Source of the DNA: Streptomyces capitiformicae
Lineage (GTDB): Bacteria; Actinomycetota; Actinomycetes; Streptomycetales; Streptomycetaceae
Direction of reading: 5' to 3'
Assembly (NCBI RefSeq): GCF_002214185.1
Contig: NZ_CP022161.1
Span: 248,001-312,000 of the forward strand
DNA: 64,000 nucleotides
Of the stretch, positions 1 through 11,124 are shown piece after piece; within the stretch, counting starts at the first letter, position 1; each line of letters opens with the position of its first letter. A program made the position numbers and the translations under genes. The notes under the pieces were generated by a model. It was not told the origin of the DNA. It did no database searches and saw only the letters and a program-made list of their open reading frames with translations.

Positions 1-152
1 GCCGCTCGTGCGGTGCCGTGGTCGACGTGGACTGCGCGGTCGGGCATGCCCCGTGCCTGACCGCCTCCGACGACCAGGGCTTCGCGATCGACGAGGCCGA
101 GGTCATCTACTGGGGACTGTGCCCCCCGTGTTCCGAAGCCAGCAGTTCCTAA
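1..152 (+). CDS. Fur-family regulator, C-terminal end (CatR/FurA type), partial
   Basis: The reading frame enters at base 3 and ends at a TAA at 150-152, giving about 49 residues of a C-terminus. Visible are [10 protein letters not shown], then HAPCL, and a final CPPC pair after VIYWGLC. These match the dimerisation and structural-zinc region of Fur-family proteins of the FurA/CatR subgroup, which repress the catalase-peroxidase gene and respond to peroxide. The next gene, 44 bases downstream on the same strand, is katG, the classical partner. The N-terminal DNA-binding part lies outside the window. The family call is firm; the peroxide-sensing role comes from family knowledge and synteny. 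Confidence 0.85.
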   Translation, partial: RSCGAVVDVDCAVGHAPCLTASDDQGFAIDEAEVIYWGLCPPCSEASSS

Positions 153-172
153 CCAGCAGTTCAGCACCGTGA

Positions 173-2413
<2,241 letters not shown>

Positions 2414-2438
2414 TCTCCTCCGACGTAGTCGGACCCCG

Positions 2439-2475
2439 ACGTCCGGGTCGGCCCCTGTGGGGTCGGCCCGGACGT
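2439..2475 (+). terminator. Hairpin terminator after katG
   Basis: A 9-base perfect stem (ACGTCCGGG with CCCGGACGT) is extended by an imperfect inner stem and lies 26 bases after the katG stop. GC-rich hairpins without a long T tract are normal actinobacterial terminators. Confidence 0.7.
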
Positions 2476-2550
2476 TCTTCGTGCACGGTGACCGCCGTTT
2501 CGGGCACGGTGACCACCGTTATCCGGCGCCGCGCCCGGGTACCCGGCGGA

Positions 2551-4084
2551 CCCGTGGAGCGCGGCACGACGTGGCAGCCGCTGTCGGAGGTCAAGGCCCC
2601 GGCGTATCTCTCCAGCGATCCCCGGTACGCGAAGTACACGAGCAACTGGACGAACCCGTACCTCTACGTGCTCCCGCAGGACGTAGGGAACCTGAAGCAG
2701 GGCACGCTGCTCCTCGCGAGCGTCGTGTCGGGCGACGACCACTACTGCACGGAGCACAAGGCGTCCGACCCGAACTGGACGCCGTCGAACGACGGTGACC
2801 GCTCGGACCTGGCCATCGCCCTGTACTCCAGCACCGACGGAGGCCGGACCTGGCGGGTCGTCAACGTCATCGCGACCGGCGGCCGGCAGGGCGGCAGCGC
2901 GGGCGCGGTGGGGCAGAACATCGCCGCCGCGAACACGCACAAGCAGGTCGATCCCCTGTGGGAGCCGTACCTGATGATCCACAAGGGCAAGCTCGTCTGC
3001 TACTACTCGGACGAGAACGACTACACCGGCTTCGAACCCGAACACCGGCGTCCCGATCCTCGACCCCGCGAACGACACGGCAGCCGACTCGCACGGTCAG
3101 ATCCTCGTGCACAAGACCTGGGACGGGCACGCCGCGCAGTGGAGCGCTCCTGTCGTCGACATCGCGGGCCTCACCCAGGACAAGGGCGGCGGAGAGACGG
3201 AGATCGGCGGCGGGCGGCCGGGCATGACGAACGTCGTCCGGACGGACGGACGGCAAGTGGCTCCTCACCTACGAGTACTGGGGCGGCGGGGCCAACACCA
3301 GGTTCCGGCTCGCCGACAACCCGTTGGAGTTCCACCGTGGTTCGCCGACCGGCGAGGGTGTCACCTCCCTGTCGGTCGACACCGGCTCCCGGCGCCTGGC
3401 CATGGGCGGCAGTCCGGTGCTCATCAGGCTGCCGAGCGGGCGCCTGGTGTACAACGCGGCCGGCAGCGGCAATGTCTGGGTCAACGAGAGCGGGCGCAGC
3501 GACGGGGTGTGGAAGGAGTACCAGACGACGTCGCGAGCCGATTACAGCCGCAATCTGCAGTACGTCGACGGCACCGGTCGCGTCGTGATCCTCAACAACC
3601 AGGACACGTCGACGCTCGGGTACGCCGAGGTCGACCTCGGTCGGTCCGACGGCCCCTACTACCAGTTGGTGAACCGCAGGACCGATCAGGTGATCGGTAC
3701 CGGGGGCAGGACCAATGACGCGAACATCGGCAACGGAGCCGTCCCCGACGTCCGTCTCGAGGCTCCCGGCTCGGTGTCGAACACGGACACCCAGTACTGG
3801 CATGTGGTGACCGAGCCGAAGGGCGGCGTGACGCTGCTGAACAAGTCGGCGGCCGCGCGGCGGCCATCTGGACGGGCAACGCGACGGTCGGCCAGCGGAT
3901 CGGCCAGTGGGTCGACAACAGCGCCACCGGCAGCTGGAACCTCATCCGGACCGACGACGGGTTCTACAAGTTGCAGGCGGTCAAGAACCCGAACCTGTAC
4001 CTGACCGGCGCGTCCGCCGGGTCCCCGCTCACCCTGCAGAACGCGACGGCGGACGGCTCACATAACTGGGAACTCTTCCAGTAG
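2551..4084 (+). pseudogene. Broken secreted sialidase-like (BNR repeat) protein with C-terminal ricin-type lectin domain
   Basis: Continuous protein similarity runs through three frames. From about 2551 to 3050 one frame gives WQPLSEVKAPAYLSSD and later LYSSTDGGRTWRVVN, an Asp-box (BNR) signature. A one-base shift near 3050 leads to a frame reading VPILDPANDTAADSHGQILV to about 3248, where repeated CGGA units mark a second shift. The third frame runs to about 3855 (VYNAAGSGNVWVNESG). A third shift leads to WNLIRTDDGFYKLQAVKNPN and a stop at 4082-4084, which is a ricin-type beta-trefoil ending. No signal peptide remains, so the 5' end is also missing. The intact relative would be a secreted carbohydrate-active protein. 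Three separate frameshifts argue for true decay rather than one sequencing error. Confidence 0.8.
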
Positions 4085-4117
4085 CCAGGCTCGTCCAGTG
4101 GCCGGGCATGAGGGACC

Positions 4118-4615
4118 TCAGCCCGGCAACGCGCCGCGGCCTTCCCGGACCTCGAAGACCAGCTGGGTCTCCGTCTGCCGGACCATCGGGTGGGTGGTGA
4201 TGTGTTCCAGGATGAGGTCGCGCAGGGCCTGCGGGCTCGCCACGGCCACGTGCAGGAGGAAGTCGTCGGCGCCGCCGACATGGAAGACCGTGAGCGCTCC
4301 CGGCAGTTCGACCAGCCGGTCGTACAGGCTGCGGACATGGTCCCGGCTGTGGCTGCCCAGCCGGACCTTGATGATGGCGTGGATGGGGCGGCCCAGTGCG
4401 CCGGGGTCGAGACGGGCGCTGATGCTCGTGAGGACACCGGACTCGCGCAGCGCACGTACACGATAGGCACAGGTCGACTCCGCGACGCCCACGCGTGCGG
4501 CGAGCGCCGCGTTGGTCATCCGGCCGTCCTCGACGAGGGCGGCCAGGATGGCGAGATCGGTGCCGTCGAGAGCGCCGGGAGCGGCTTGTGTTTTCTTCGA
4601 CTGCTGGTCCGCCAC
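4118..4615 (-). CDS. Lrp/AsnC-family transcriptional regulator
   Basis: A 165-residue feast/famine regulator. The N-terminal winged helix-turn-helix (about residues 15-65) includes LDGTDLAILAALVEDGRMTN and AARVGVAESTCAYRVRALRE. The C-terminal ligand-binding RAM domain includes LGRPIHAIIKVRLG and the GxxDFLL pattern (VGGADDFLLHVAV). A GTG start at 4615 is preferred because GGAGG sits 4 bases upstream; the frame has no good ATG. It is divergent from the Cys/Met PLP lyase at 4714, and a TCCACAA/TTGTGGA repeat lies between them, so it probably controls that gene in response to an amino acid. The ligand is unknown. Confidence 0.9.
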   Translation of the reverse strand: MADQQSKKTQAAPGALDGTDLAILAALVEDGRMTNAALAARVGVAESTCAYRVRALRESGVLTSISARLDPGALGRPIHAIIKVRLGSHSRDHVRSLYDRLVELPGALTVFHVGGADDFLLHVAVASPQALRDLILEHITTHPMVRQTETQLVFEVREGRGALPG

Positions 4616-4667
4616 GGGCCCTCCGCTTGCTGAATCCACACCGGTTTCGGCGCCATGATTGACTTTC

Positions 4668-4697
4668 CACAATATATCTTGCGGATTCTTGTGGATC
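4668..4697. promoter_or_regulatory. Inverted repeat between Lrp regulator and lyase, probable operator
   Basis: TCCACAA at 4668-4674 and TTGTGGA at 4691-4697 form a perfect 7-base inverted repeat around an AT-rich centre. It sits 16 bases upstream of the lyase start and 52 upstream of the regulator start. The position and symmetry fit an Lrp-family operator. Confidence 0.5.
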
Positions 4698-4713
4698 CGC
4701 TCACAGTCTGGGC

Positions 4714-5925
4714 ATGACTTCGTCACGCCTTCAACTCGACTCCATCGCCGTGCACGCCGGCCGCGAGGACTTGGCAGGGCTCGGCGTACACGTTCCGCCC
4801 ATCGATCTGTCGTCGACCAATCCGCTGCCGGACATCGAGTCCGGCGGCCTGTCCTACGAGGCCATGGCGTCCGGGGGGATGCCGAACGCCGAGGGCGGGG
4901 CCGTCTACGCGCGGCTGTGGAACCCCACGGTGGCGCGGTTCGAGTCGGCGCTGGCCCGGCTGGAGAACGCCGAGGCGGCGGTGGCGTACTCCTCGGGCAT
5001 GGCGGCGATGACCGCGGCGGTCCTGGCGACGACGAAGGAGACCGGCCGCCGCCACGTCCTCGCGGTCCGCCCCCTCTACGGCGGAACCGATCACCTGCTG
5101 GCATCGGGCCTGCTCGGGACCGAGGTCACCTACTGCGCGGCGTCCGACGTAGCCGCCTCCGTCCGGCCCGACACGGCGCTGGTCGTGCTGGAGACACCCG
5201 CCAACCCGACCCTCGACCTGGTCGACATCCGTGCCGTCGTCGAGGCCGCCCGCGGTGTTCCCGTGCTCGTGGACAACACCTTCGCGACCCCGATCCTGCA
5301 GAATCCCCTCGACTTCGGCGCCTCGATGGTCCTGCACAGCGCGACCAAGTACCTCGGCGGACACGGCGATGTCGTCGCCGGTGTCATCGCCTGCGACCAG
5401 GAACGGGCAGCCGCACTACGCCGAGTACGAGCCGTCACCGGCGGCCTGCTCCACCCGCTGGGCGCCTACCTCCTGCACCGGGGACTCGCCACCCTCCCGA
5501 TCCGGGTGCGCGCACAGCAGGCGAACGCCCAGCGCGTCGCCGCCTGGCTGACGACCCACCCGAGCGTGGCCCGCGTCCACTACCCCGGGATCGCGGGAGA
5601 CCCCCACGGTCTGCTCGGCACCCAATTGAGAGGGACCGGGGCGATGATCTCCATCGACCTCCTCGGTGGCTACGAACAGGCCAAGCACGTCACTTCAGCC
5701 GTAAGCCTGTTCACCCACGCGGTGTCGCTCGGCGGCGTCGACTCCCTCATCCAGCACCCCGCCGCCCTGACCCACCGCCCCGTCGCCCCGGAGGCCCGCC
5801 CCACCGCCGGCCTCCTCCGCCTCTCCATCGGCCTCGAAGACCCCGAGGACCTGATGACCGACCTGGACCAGGCCCTCGCCACACGCGGCCGGGTTCCGGT
5901 CACGGCGGGCGCGACGCACGCGTAG
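4714..5925 (+). CDS. Cys/Met metabolism PLP enzyme (cystathionine/methionine gamma-lyase family)
   Basis: A 403-residue type I fold PLP enzyme. The PLP lysine is in LHSATKYLGGHGDVVAG. Other family marks are YARLWNPTV near the N-terminus, the EAAVAYSSGMAAMTA loop, the VLVDNTFATPILQNPL cofactor aspartate region and SLGGVDSLIQHPA near the C-terminus. Family members eliminate or transfer the gamma substituent of cystathionine, homocysteine or methionine. Exact substrate cannot be read from sequence; the divergent Lrp-type regulator recalls methionine gamma-lyase and ald-type catabolic loci. The ATG at 4714 has almost no leader-side ribosome site, so the mRNA may be leaderless or nearly so. Confidence 0.9.
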   Translation: MTSSRLQLDSIAVHAGREDLAGLGVHVPPIDLSSTNPLPDIESGGLSYEAMASGGMPNAEGGAVYARLWNPTVARFESALARLENAEAAVAYSSGMAAMTAAVLATTKETGRRHVLAVRPLYGGTDHLLASGLLGTEVTYCAASDVAASVRPDTALVVLETPANPTLDLVDIRAVVEAARGVPVLVDNTFATPILQNPLDFGASMVLHSATKYLGGHGDVVAGVIACDQERAAALRRVRAVTGGLLHPLGAYLLHRGLATLPIRVRAQQANAQRVAAWLTTHPSVARVHYPGIAGDPHGLLGTQLRGTGAMISIDLLGGYEQAKHVTSAVSLFTHAVSLGGVDSLIQHPAALTHRPVAPEARPTAGLLRLSIGLEDPEDLMTDLDQALATRGRVPVTAGATHA

Positions 5926-5981
5926 GCCTTCCTGCGCAGCACTCAGAAACCCCTACGGCGCCCTTCCACCGGCTGACCGGT

Positions 5982-6625
5982 ATGACGCGGCACAACGTCT
6001 CCGTGGACGGGCATCGCGTCGCCGCCTTCGAGGCCGGCTCCGGACCGGAGACCGTCATGCTGGTCCACGGCATCCCCGACTCGTGCGCCGTGTACCGGGG
6101 GCAGGTGCCCGGGCTGCTGGAGGCGGGCTACCGGGTGATCGTCCCGGATCTGCTCGGGCACGGCGACTCGGACATCCCCGACGGGTGGGAGAACTACCCC
6201 ATCGCGAAGGACGAGGAGTCGCTCTGGGCGGTCACCGACACGCTGGGGGCCGACACCTTCCGCCTCGTCGGGCACGATCGCGGCGCGTTGCCGGCCTGGT
6301 CCATGTCCGCGCGTCGGCCGGACCGGGTGCGGTCCTTCGTGGCCGTGTCCGTCGGCCACCCAGCACCCGAAAGGCAGCGGGGTACGAGCAGCGGAAGCTC
6401 TCCTGGTACATGCTCCGTCTGCTCGAACTACTACCGGCTACTACCGGGCGAACGCCCACCCGGTGCTAACCAAGAGGCACCCCGTCCCGCGGGTTTCCGT
6501 TCCGGTCCCCGGTGTCTGGCCGACGCTCGGCCCCTACTGCGGCCTGGAACAACTGGCACGCTCATCGGAATGGGTCGACGGCCCGTGGCGCTCCGAGCAC
6601 CTGCAAGGAGCCGGACGCCACCCGA
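5982..6625 (+). pseudogene. Broken alpha/beta hydrolase (epoxide hydrolase-like)
   Basis: The first frame (5982 to about 6365) gives a normal N-terminus: MLVHGIPDSCAVYRGQVPGL, VPDLLGHGDSDIPDG and the nucleophile elbow LVGHDRGALPAW, with aspartate as the likely nucleophile as in epoxide hydrolases. The similarity then jumps to a second frame (GYEQRKLSWYMLRLLE), loses a central stretch, and resumes in a third frame with GLEQLARSSEWVDGPWRSEH ending in EGAG-like sequence near 6625. The catalytic C-terminal histidine region is eroded. Two frameshifts plus missing sequence mean no active enzyme is made. Confidence 0.75.
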
Positions 6626-6755
6626 AGACGGCCCTCAACACTGGTCCTTCGGCTTTGGACGCGCCCAGTACACCGAGGGCGTCCTGCCCGCCCCCGGTCG
6701 CCGACGACCGCACGATAATTCGCCTTTCAGATGCAACATTAGTTAGGGTGCGGTC

Positions 6756-7199
6756 ATGCGCCTGACGCGATTCACCGATCTCGCCCTGCGCGTGCTGATG
6801 CGTCTCGGCGTCGAGGACGGCGAGTTGCCCACCACGCGCCAGGTCGCGGCCGCCATGGACGTCCCGTACACGCACACCGCGAAGGTGGTCGCCAGGCTGC
6901 AGCACATGGGGCTGGTCGAGGCGCGGCGCGGTCGGGGCGGCGGGCTCGCACTGACCGCGGCCGGACGCACGGCCTCCATCGGCGGCCTCGTGCGCGAACT
7001 CGAAGGACCGGGAGACGTGGTGGACTGCGAGGGTACGACGCCCTGTCCGCTGCGCTCGGCCTGCCGGCTGCGCGGGGCACTGCGTCAGGCACAGGAGGCC
7101 TTCTTCGTCTCGCTCGACCCGCTGACCCTGGCCGATCTCGTCGAGGCACCGACGGGACCGCTCCTGGTGAGCCTCTCCCTCACCCGCGGCGCGGACTGA
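6756..7199 (+). CDS. nsrR: NsrR, nitric-oxide-sensing Rrf2-family repressor
   Basis: A 147-residue Rrf2-family regulator. The winged helix-turn-helix spans about residues 1-80 (MRLTRFTDLALRVLMRLG, then YTHTAKVVARLQHMGLV). Three cysteines, C91, C97 and C103, have the CX5CX5C spacing that binds the [4Fe-4S] cluster of NsrR. Nitric oxide nitrosylates the cluster and relieves repression. The neighbour 83 bases downstream is the flavohaemoglobin gene hmp, the classic NsrR target in Streptomyces. An NsrR-type 11-1-11 inverted repeat precedes hmp. Confidence 0.93.
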   Translation: MRLTRFTDLALRVLMRLGVEDGELPTTRQVAAAMDVPYTHTAKVVARLQHMGLVEARRGRGGGLALTAAGRTASIGGLVRELEGPGDVVDCEGTTPCPLRSACRLRGALRQAQEAFFVSLDPLTLADLVEAPTGPLLVSLSLTRGAD

Positions 7200-7245
7200 C
7201 CGAGGCACCCCCGCCACGGACAGACCGCGCTCCACCACACCGTTA

Positions 7246-7268
7246 AATATGAATCTGACATGCGTATT
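7246..7268. promoter_or_regulatory. Probable NsrR operator upstream of hmp
   Basis: A 23-base imperfect palindrome has arms AATATGAATCT and ACATGCGTATT around one central base, with 8 of 11 positions paired. The 11-1-11 layout and AT-rich ends fit NsrR sites of Streptomyces hmp genes. It lies 14 bases before the hmp start and just touches the AAGGAG ribosome site region, which suits repression. Confidence 0.65.
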
Positions 7269-7282
7269 AAGGAGTTCCGTTC

Positions 7283-8470
7283 ATGCTCACCGACCCGTCG
7301 GTCACCGTCGTCCGCGCCACCCTTCCCACCGTCGGCACAGCCATCGAGGAGATCTCCAGACGCTTCTACGAGAGGCTGTTCGCCGCCCACCCGGAGCTGC
7401 TGCGTGACCTGTTCAACCGCGGCAACCAGGCGTCCGGCGCACAACGGCAGGCGCTCGCGGGCTCGATCGCGGCCTTCGCCACGTACCTGGTGGACCACCC
7501 GGACGACCGGCCCGACGTGATGCTGAGCCGGATCGCGCACAAGCACGCGTCGCTCGGAGTACGCGCCGCTCAGTACCCGGTCGTGCACGAACACCTCTTC
7601 GCGGCCATCGCCGAGGTGCTCGGCGACGCGGTCACCCCCGACGTCGCCCGTGCCTGGGACGAGGTCTACTGGCTGATGGCGAACGCGCTCATCGCCATCG
7701 AGGGGCGGCTGTACGCGGAACAGGACGTGGTCGAGGGTGCCGTGTGGCGGGAATGGGAGGTCGCGGCCCGCACCGAGCAGACCCCCGACGTCGCCTCCTT
7801 CCTGCTGCGCCCGGCCGACGGCGGCCCCGCGCCCGCCTTCAAGGCCGGCCAGTACGTCTCCGTACAGGTCCAACTCGCCGATGGCGCACGGCAGATACGT
7901 CAGTACAGCCTCACCGGCGCTCCCGATGCGGCGACCCGGTCGATCGCGGTCAAACGCGTGCACGGCACCAACGGCTCGCCCGACGGAGAGGTCTCGCGCC
8001 ACCTGCACACCCACATCCGTGCCGGCGACCGGCTGCACGTCTCGGCGCCGTACGGCGATCTCGTCCTGAAGGCCGACGGAGCACCGCTTCTGCTGGCCTC
8101 GGCAGGCATCGGCTGCACCCCGATCCTGGCCATGCTGGAGGAGTTGGCGGCCGCCGGACACCCGCACCCGGTGACGGTCGTGCACGGCGACCGCTCCCCC
8201 GAGACACACGCGCTGCGCGCCACCCACGAGGCACTCACCGCCAAGCTCCCCGATGGCACCGCCCACTTCTGGTACGAGCAGGGTGCCGGCCACCACTCCG
8301 GCCTGGCCGACCTCACCGACGTACCCATCACCCCCGGCACCCGCGCCTACCTGTGCGGCCCGTTGCCCTTCATGCGCGCGATGCGCGAGCAGCTGCTCGC
8401 CAAGGGCATCGCGGCAGCCGACATCCACTACGAGGTGTTCGGCCCGGACCTGTGGCTGGCCCGGTCGTAA
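7283..8470 (+). CDS. hmp: Flavohaemoglobin, nitric oxide dioxygenase
   Basis: A 395-residue protein of standard three-domain length. The globin domain (about 1-140) carries the proximal-histidine region RIAHKHASLGV. The FAD-binding barrel (about 150-250) carries the RQYSLTGAP motif. The NAD(P)H domain (about 255-395) carries LLASAGIGCTPILAMLEEL and a terminal YEVFGPDLW. It oxidises nitric oxide to nitrate with oxygen and NAD(P)H in the cytoplasm. AAGGAG precedes the ATG. It forms a stress pair with nsrR immediately upstream and is predicted to be derepressed by nitric oxide. Confidence 0.96.
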   Translation: MLTDPSVTVVRATLPTVGTAIEEISRRFYERLFAAHPELLRDLFNRGNQASGAQRQALAGSIAAFATYLVDHPDDRPDVMLSRIAHKHASLGVRAAQYPVVHEHLFAAIAEVLGDAVTPDVARAWDEVYWLMANALIAIEGRLYAEQDVVEGAVWREWEVAARTEQTPDVASFLLRPADGGPAPAFKAGQYVSVQVQLADGARQIRQYSLTGAPDAATRSIAVKRVHGTNGSPDGEVSRHLHTHIRAGDRLHVSAPYGDLVLKADGAPLLLASAGIGCTPILAMLEELAAAGHPHPVTVVHGDRSPETHALRATHEALTAKLPDGTAHFWYEQGAGHHSGLADLTDVPITPGTRAYLCGPLPFMRAMREQLLAKGIAAADIHYEVFGPDLWLARS

Positions 8471-8522
8471 CGGGTCGACCACTCGGGCACACAGGCCAGG
8501 GGTGATCCCGTACGACCTGGAT

Positions 8523-10712
8523 TCAGCGCACCCGGGCCTCTTCGAGCGGAGCCACCCGCACGGTCTGGCCTGCCTCGGCGGGCAGGTGGGGTGTGTGGTT
8601 GACCAGGCGGGCGGAGTTGCCGACGACGGCGATGCTGCTGGTGTTGTGCAGAAGGGCGGCGGCGACGGGGTTGAGGGAGCCGCCCGCGCCGGCGAGCAGG
8701 CCGGCGAGGTTGACGCCGATGGCGAGGCCGTAGTTCTGCCGTACGACGCGCAGGGTGTGGCGGCTGAGTTCCACGACGGCGGCGACCTGCCGGAGGTCAT
8801 TGCCGGCGAGGGCGATGTCGGCGGTCTCCAGGGCGACGTGGGAGGAGTGTTCGCCCATGGCGATGCCGACGTCTGCCAGTGCGAGGGCGGGCGCGTCATT
8901 GGTGCCGTCGCCGACCATGGCCACCATGTGGCCTTCCTCCTGGAGGTCGCGGATCAGCTGGAGCTTGGCCTCGGGCAGGGCATGGGCGTGCACCTCGGCG
9001 ATGTCGAGGGCGTCGGCGACGACTTGGGCGGTTTCGGGGGCGTCGCCGGTCAGCAGGATGATCCGCTGGACGCCGAGGTCGCGCAGTTGCCGTACGACCG
9101 TGCCGGCTCCGGCGCGTACCGCGTCGGACACGCCGAGCATCCCGATGAGGGCCTCGTCGTGGGCGAGGCAGATGACGGTCTCGCCCTTGCGGCGCAGCTG
9201 CTCGGTCCACTCCTGGGCCACCGGGGTGAGTTCGAGGCCGTGCCGGCGCAGCAGGGCGGGGCTGCCGACCAGGAGGCGGGTGCCGTCGAGTTCGGCGCGC
9301 ATGCCCATGCCGAGGACGACTTCGCACGCCTGGTGGATGGGGATGTGGAGGTGCTGTTCCTCGGTACGGGTGACGATGGCCTGGGCCAGCGGGTGGCGGG
9401 CGTGGAGTTCACCGGAGGCGGCCAGGCTCAGGACATCGTCGGCGGTGACGTTCTCATGGAGTGCGACGACGCTGGTGACCAGCGGGCGGCCGAAGGTGAG
9501 GGTGCCGGTCTTGTCGAAGACGACGGCGGTGACCCGGCCCACGCCCTCCAGGTGTGTGCCGCCCTTGATCAGGGTGCCGTGGCGGGCGCCGTTGCCGATG
9601 GCGGCGCTGATCGCGGTGGGCGTGGCCAGGCCGGCCGCGCACGGGCAGGCGACCAGCAGCATGGTCATCGCCCGCCGGGCGTCGCGGGTGAGGGCGTACG
9701 TCCCGGTCGCCAGGGCCAGGGACACGGGGACGAAGCGGCGGGTGAAACGGGTCGCGACGGTCTGGATCGGGGCCCGGTCGGCCTGGGCTTCCTCCACACG
9801 GCTGATGATCCGCCCGACGGTGGTGTCGCTGCCGACTGACGTGGCGCGGACGGTGAGGGTGCCGGAGGTGACGAGGGTGCCGGCGTACGCCTCGGCGCCG
9901 TCCCGGGTGTAGACCGGCAGGGCCTCGCCGGTGATCGCGGCCTGGTCGACCAGCGCTTCGCCGGAGACGACGGTCCCGTCGACCGGAATCTTGTGGTGCT
10001 CGTAGACCGCGACCACGTCACCCGGTGTGACGTCGTCGAGAGCGACTTCCACCTCGACACCTTCGCGTACGAGCCAGACCCGCTCCTCTCCGATGCTGAG
10101 CAGTTCCTCGATGGCGCGGCGAGTGCGGCGCAGTGTGATCGTCTGGAGGAACTCGCCGATGTTGAGCAGCCACAGCACGGTGAGAGCGACCACGTTCTCG
10201 CGCAGCAGGAGGGAGATGACCGTCGCGGCCGTGACGAGGGTGTCGGTGCCCGGATGCTGACGCCCCGTCATGGTCCGTAGCGCACCCCGGAAGAACGGCA
10301 GACCACTGAAGATCGTGACGGCTCCGAGGAAGCCGGAACGCCCGCCCGTGACCCACGGTGGCCGACGCAGCACCAGCCGGTGTACGGCCACCACGGCGAG
10401 CACGGCCCCGCCCACGATGAGCCGGGCCAGCTCGCCGGTGGAGGAGTCGGGCACGGACCGGGTGCGCTTCTCCGGTACGGAGGGGGGAGGGGCCTCCTGC
10501 AGCGCGTCGACCAGCCGGTCGACGTCCAGGTGGTCGGGCTTGACCCAGATGACGACGCTTCCGGTGCGCGGGAAGATCCGCAGTGCGCTGAAGCCCGGCA
10601 GGTCGGCGAGCCGCTCGTCGACCAGTCCCGCGCAGCCCGGCCGCGCCCGAAGCCAGGGGACGGTCAGCCGCACGCGGCCCGCGGCGGCGGAGCGGACCAG
10701 GACGCCGGCCAT
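8523..10712 (-). CDS. P1B-type metal ATPase, CtpC-like
   Basis: A 729-residue heavy-metal P-type ATPase. It has a degenerate N-terminal metal-binding domain without a CxxC (about 10-75), transmembrane segments, the actuator TGEALPV, the membrane metal motif CPC in LLVACPCAAGLATPTA (about residue 355), the phosphorylation motif DKTGTLT (about 397), and GDGTNDAPALA. CPC followed by AAGLA resembles mycobacterial CtpC rather than the [10 protein letters not shown] of copper pumps. The start lies 2 bases after the stop of a DUF1490/PacL-like gene, the arrangement of Rv3269-ctpC in M. tuberculosis. By analogy it exports Zn(II) or Mn(II); metal choice is not proven by sequence. Confidence 0.88.
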   Translation of the reverse strand: MAGVLVRSAAAGRVRLTVPWLRARPGCAGLVDERLADLPGFSALRIFPRTGSVVIWVKPDHLDVDRLVDALQEAPPPSVPEKRTRSVPDSSTGELARLIVGGAVLAVVAVHRLVLRRPPWVTGGRSGFLGAVTIFSGLPFFRGALRTMTGRQHPGTDTLVTAATVISLLLRENVVALTVLWLLNIGEFLQTITLRRTRRAIEELLSIGEERVWLVREGVEVEVALDDVTPGDVVAVYEHHKIPVDGTVVSGEALVDQAAITGEALPVYTRDGAEAYAGTLVTSGTLTVRATSVGSDTTVGRIISRVEEAQADRAPIQTVATRFTRRFVPVSLALATGTYALTRDARRAMTMLLVACPCAAGLATPTAISAAIGNGARHGTLIKGGTHLEGVGRVTAVVFDKTGTLTFGRPLVTSVVALHENVTADDVLSLAASGELHARHPLAQAIVTRTEEQHLHIPIHQACEVVLGMGMRAELDGTRLLVGSPALLRRHGLELTPVAQEWTEQLRRKGETVICLAHDEALIGMLGVSDAVRAGAGTVVRQLRDLGVQRIILLTGDAPETAQVVADALDIAEVHAHALPEAKLQLIRDLQEEGHMVAMVGDGTNDAPALALADVGIAMGEHSSHVALETADIALAGNDLRQVAAVVELSRHTLRVVRQNYGLAIGVNLAGLLAGAGGSLNPVAAALLHNTSSIAVVGNSARLVNHTPHLPAEAGQTVRVAPLEEARVR

Positions 10713-10714
10713 GA

Positions 10715-11026
10715 TCAGTGCTCGTGGTCGTGGTCGTGGCCGCCGATGTCGACCGCGGACGGGGGCGGCGCTTCCTCACCCAGTGAGGAGCGGGCCTCCG
10801 CCAGCATGTCCCCCGCCTTCAGCCGCGCTTCCTCCGCGGCGGACCCGAGCCACCGGGCGGCCACGATCCCACCGGCGAGGCCGCCGACCACCGCTTTGCG
10901 CGTCGCGGGTTTGGCCTTGGGGGCCGCCTTGCTCGCCCCCCGCAGGAGGGCCGCTCCGACGAGCCCGGAGACGGCGTGGTGGGCGAGGCGACCGAGGGTG
11001 GCACCGGCGAGAGCTGCGGGATGCAT
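10715..11026 (-). CDS. PacL/DUF1490-like metallochaperone partner of the ATPase
   Basis: A 103-residue protein with a hydrophobic N-terminal half (HPAALAGATLGRL and LVGAALLRGASKA), a second hydrophobic run (VVGGLAGGIVAARWLG), a helical EEARLKAGDMLAEARS segment, and a metal-binding tail ending GGHDHDHEH. This is the architecture of PacL1 (Rv3269), which tethers and stabilises CtpC in mycobacterial membranes and binds zinc with its C-terminal His/Asp motif. A GGGAGG site precedes the ATG. It is the first gene of a two-gene unit with the ATPase. Function is inferred from family, tail chemistry and synteny. Confidence 0.8.
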   Translation of the reverse strand: MHPAALAGATLGRLAHHAVSGLVGAALLRGASKAAPKAKPATRKAVVGGLAGGIVAARWLGSAAEEARLKAGDMLAEARSSLGEEAPPPSAVDIGGHDHDHEH

Positions 11027-11107
11027 GAGGACCTCCCCGCGTCCAGGCTGTACGGCGGGTCGTACGACTACCTCAATTGTGCGCCTTCATCCCGTTACAC
11101 CGCATTT

Positions 11108-11121
11108 GTTGCGCAGGCAAC
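11108..11121. promoter_or_regulatory. Short inverted repeat upstream of the PacL/ATPase unit
   Basis: GTTGC and GCAAC are separated by GCAG, 81 bases upstream of the PacL-like start. It could be an operator for this metal-efflux unit or a weak terminator read from the opposite side of the permease gene. Sequence alone does not decide. Confidence 0.3.
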
Positions 11122-11124
11122 TTC

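Noticed and set aside
8253..9839. 528-residue plus-strand frame across hmp and the CtpC-like gene
   Set aside because: It crosses two well-supported genes and has no recognisable domain; codon bias fits the opposite strand.
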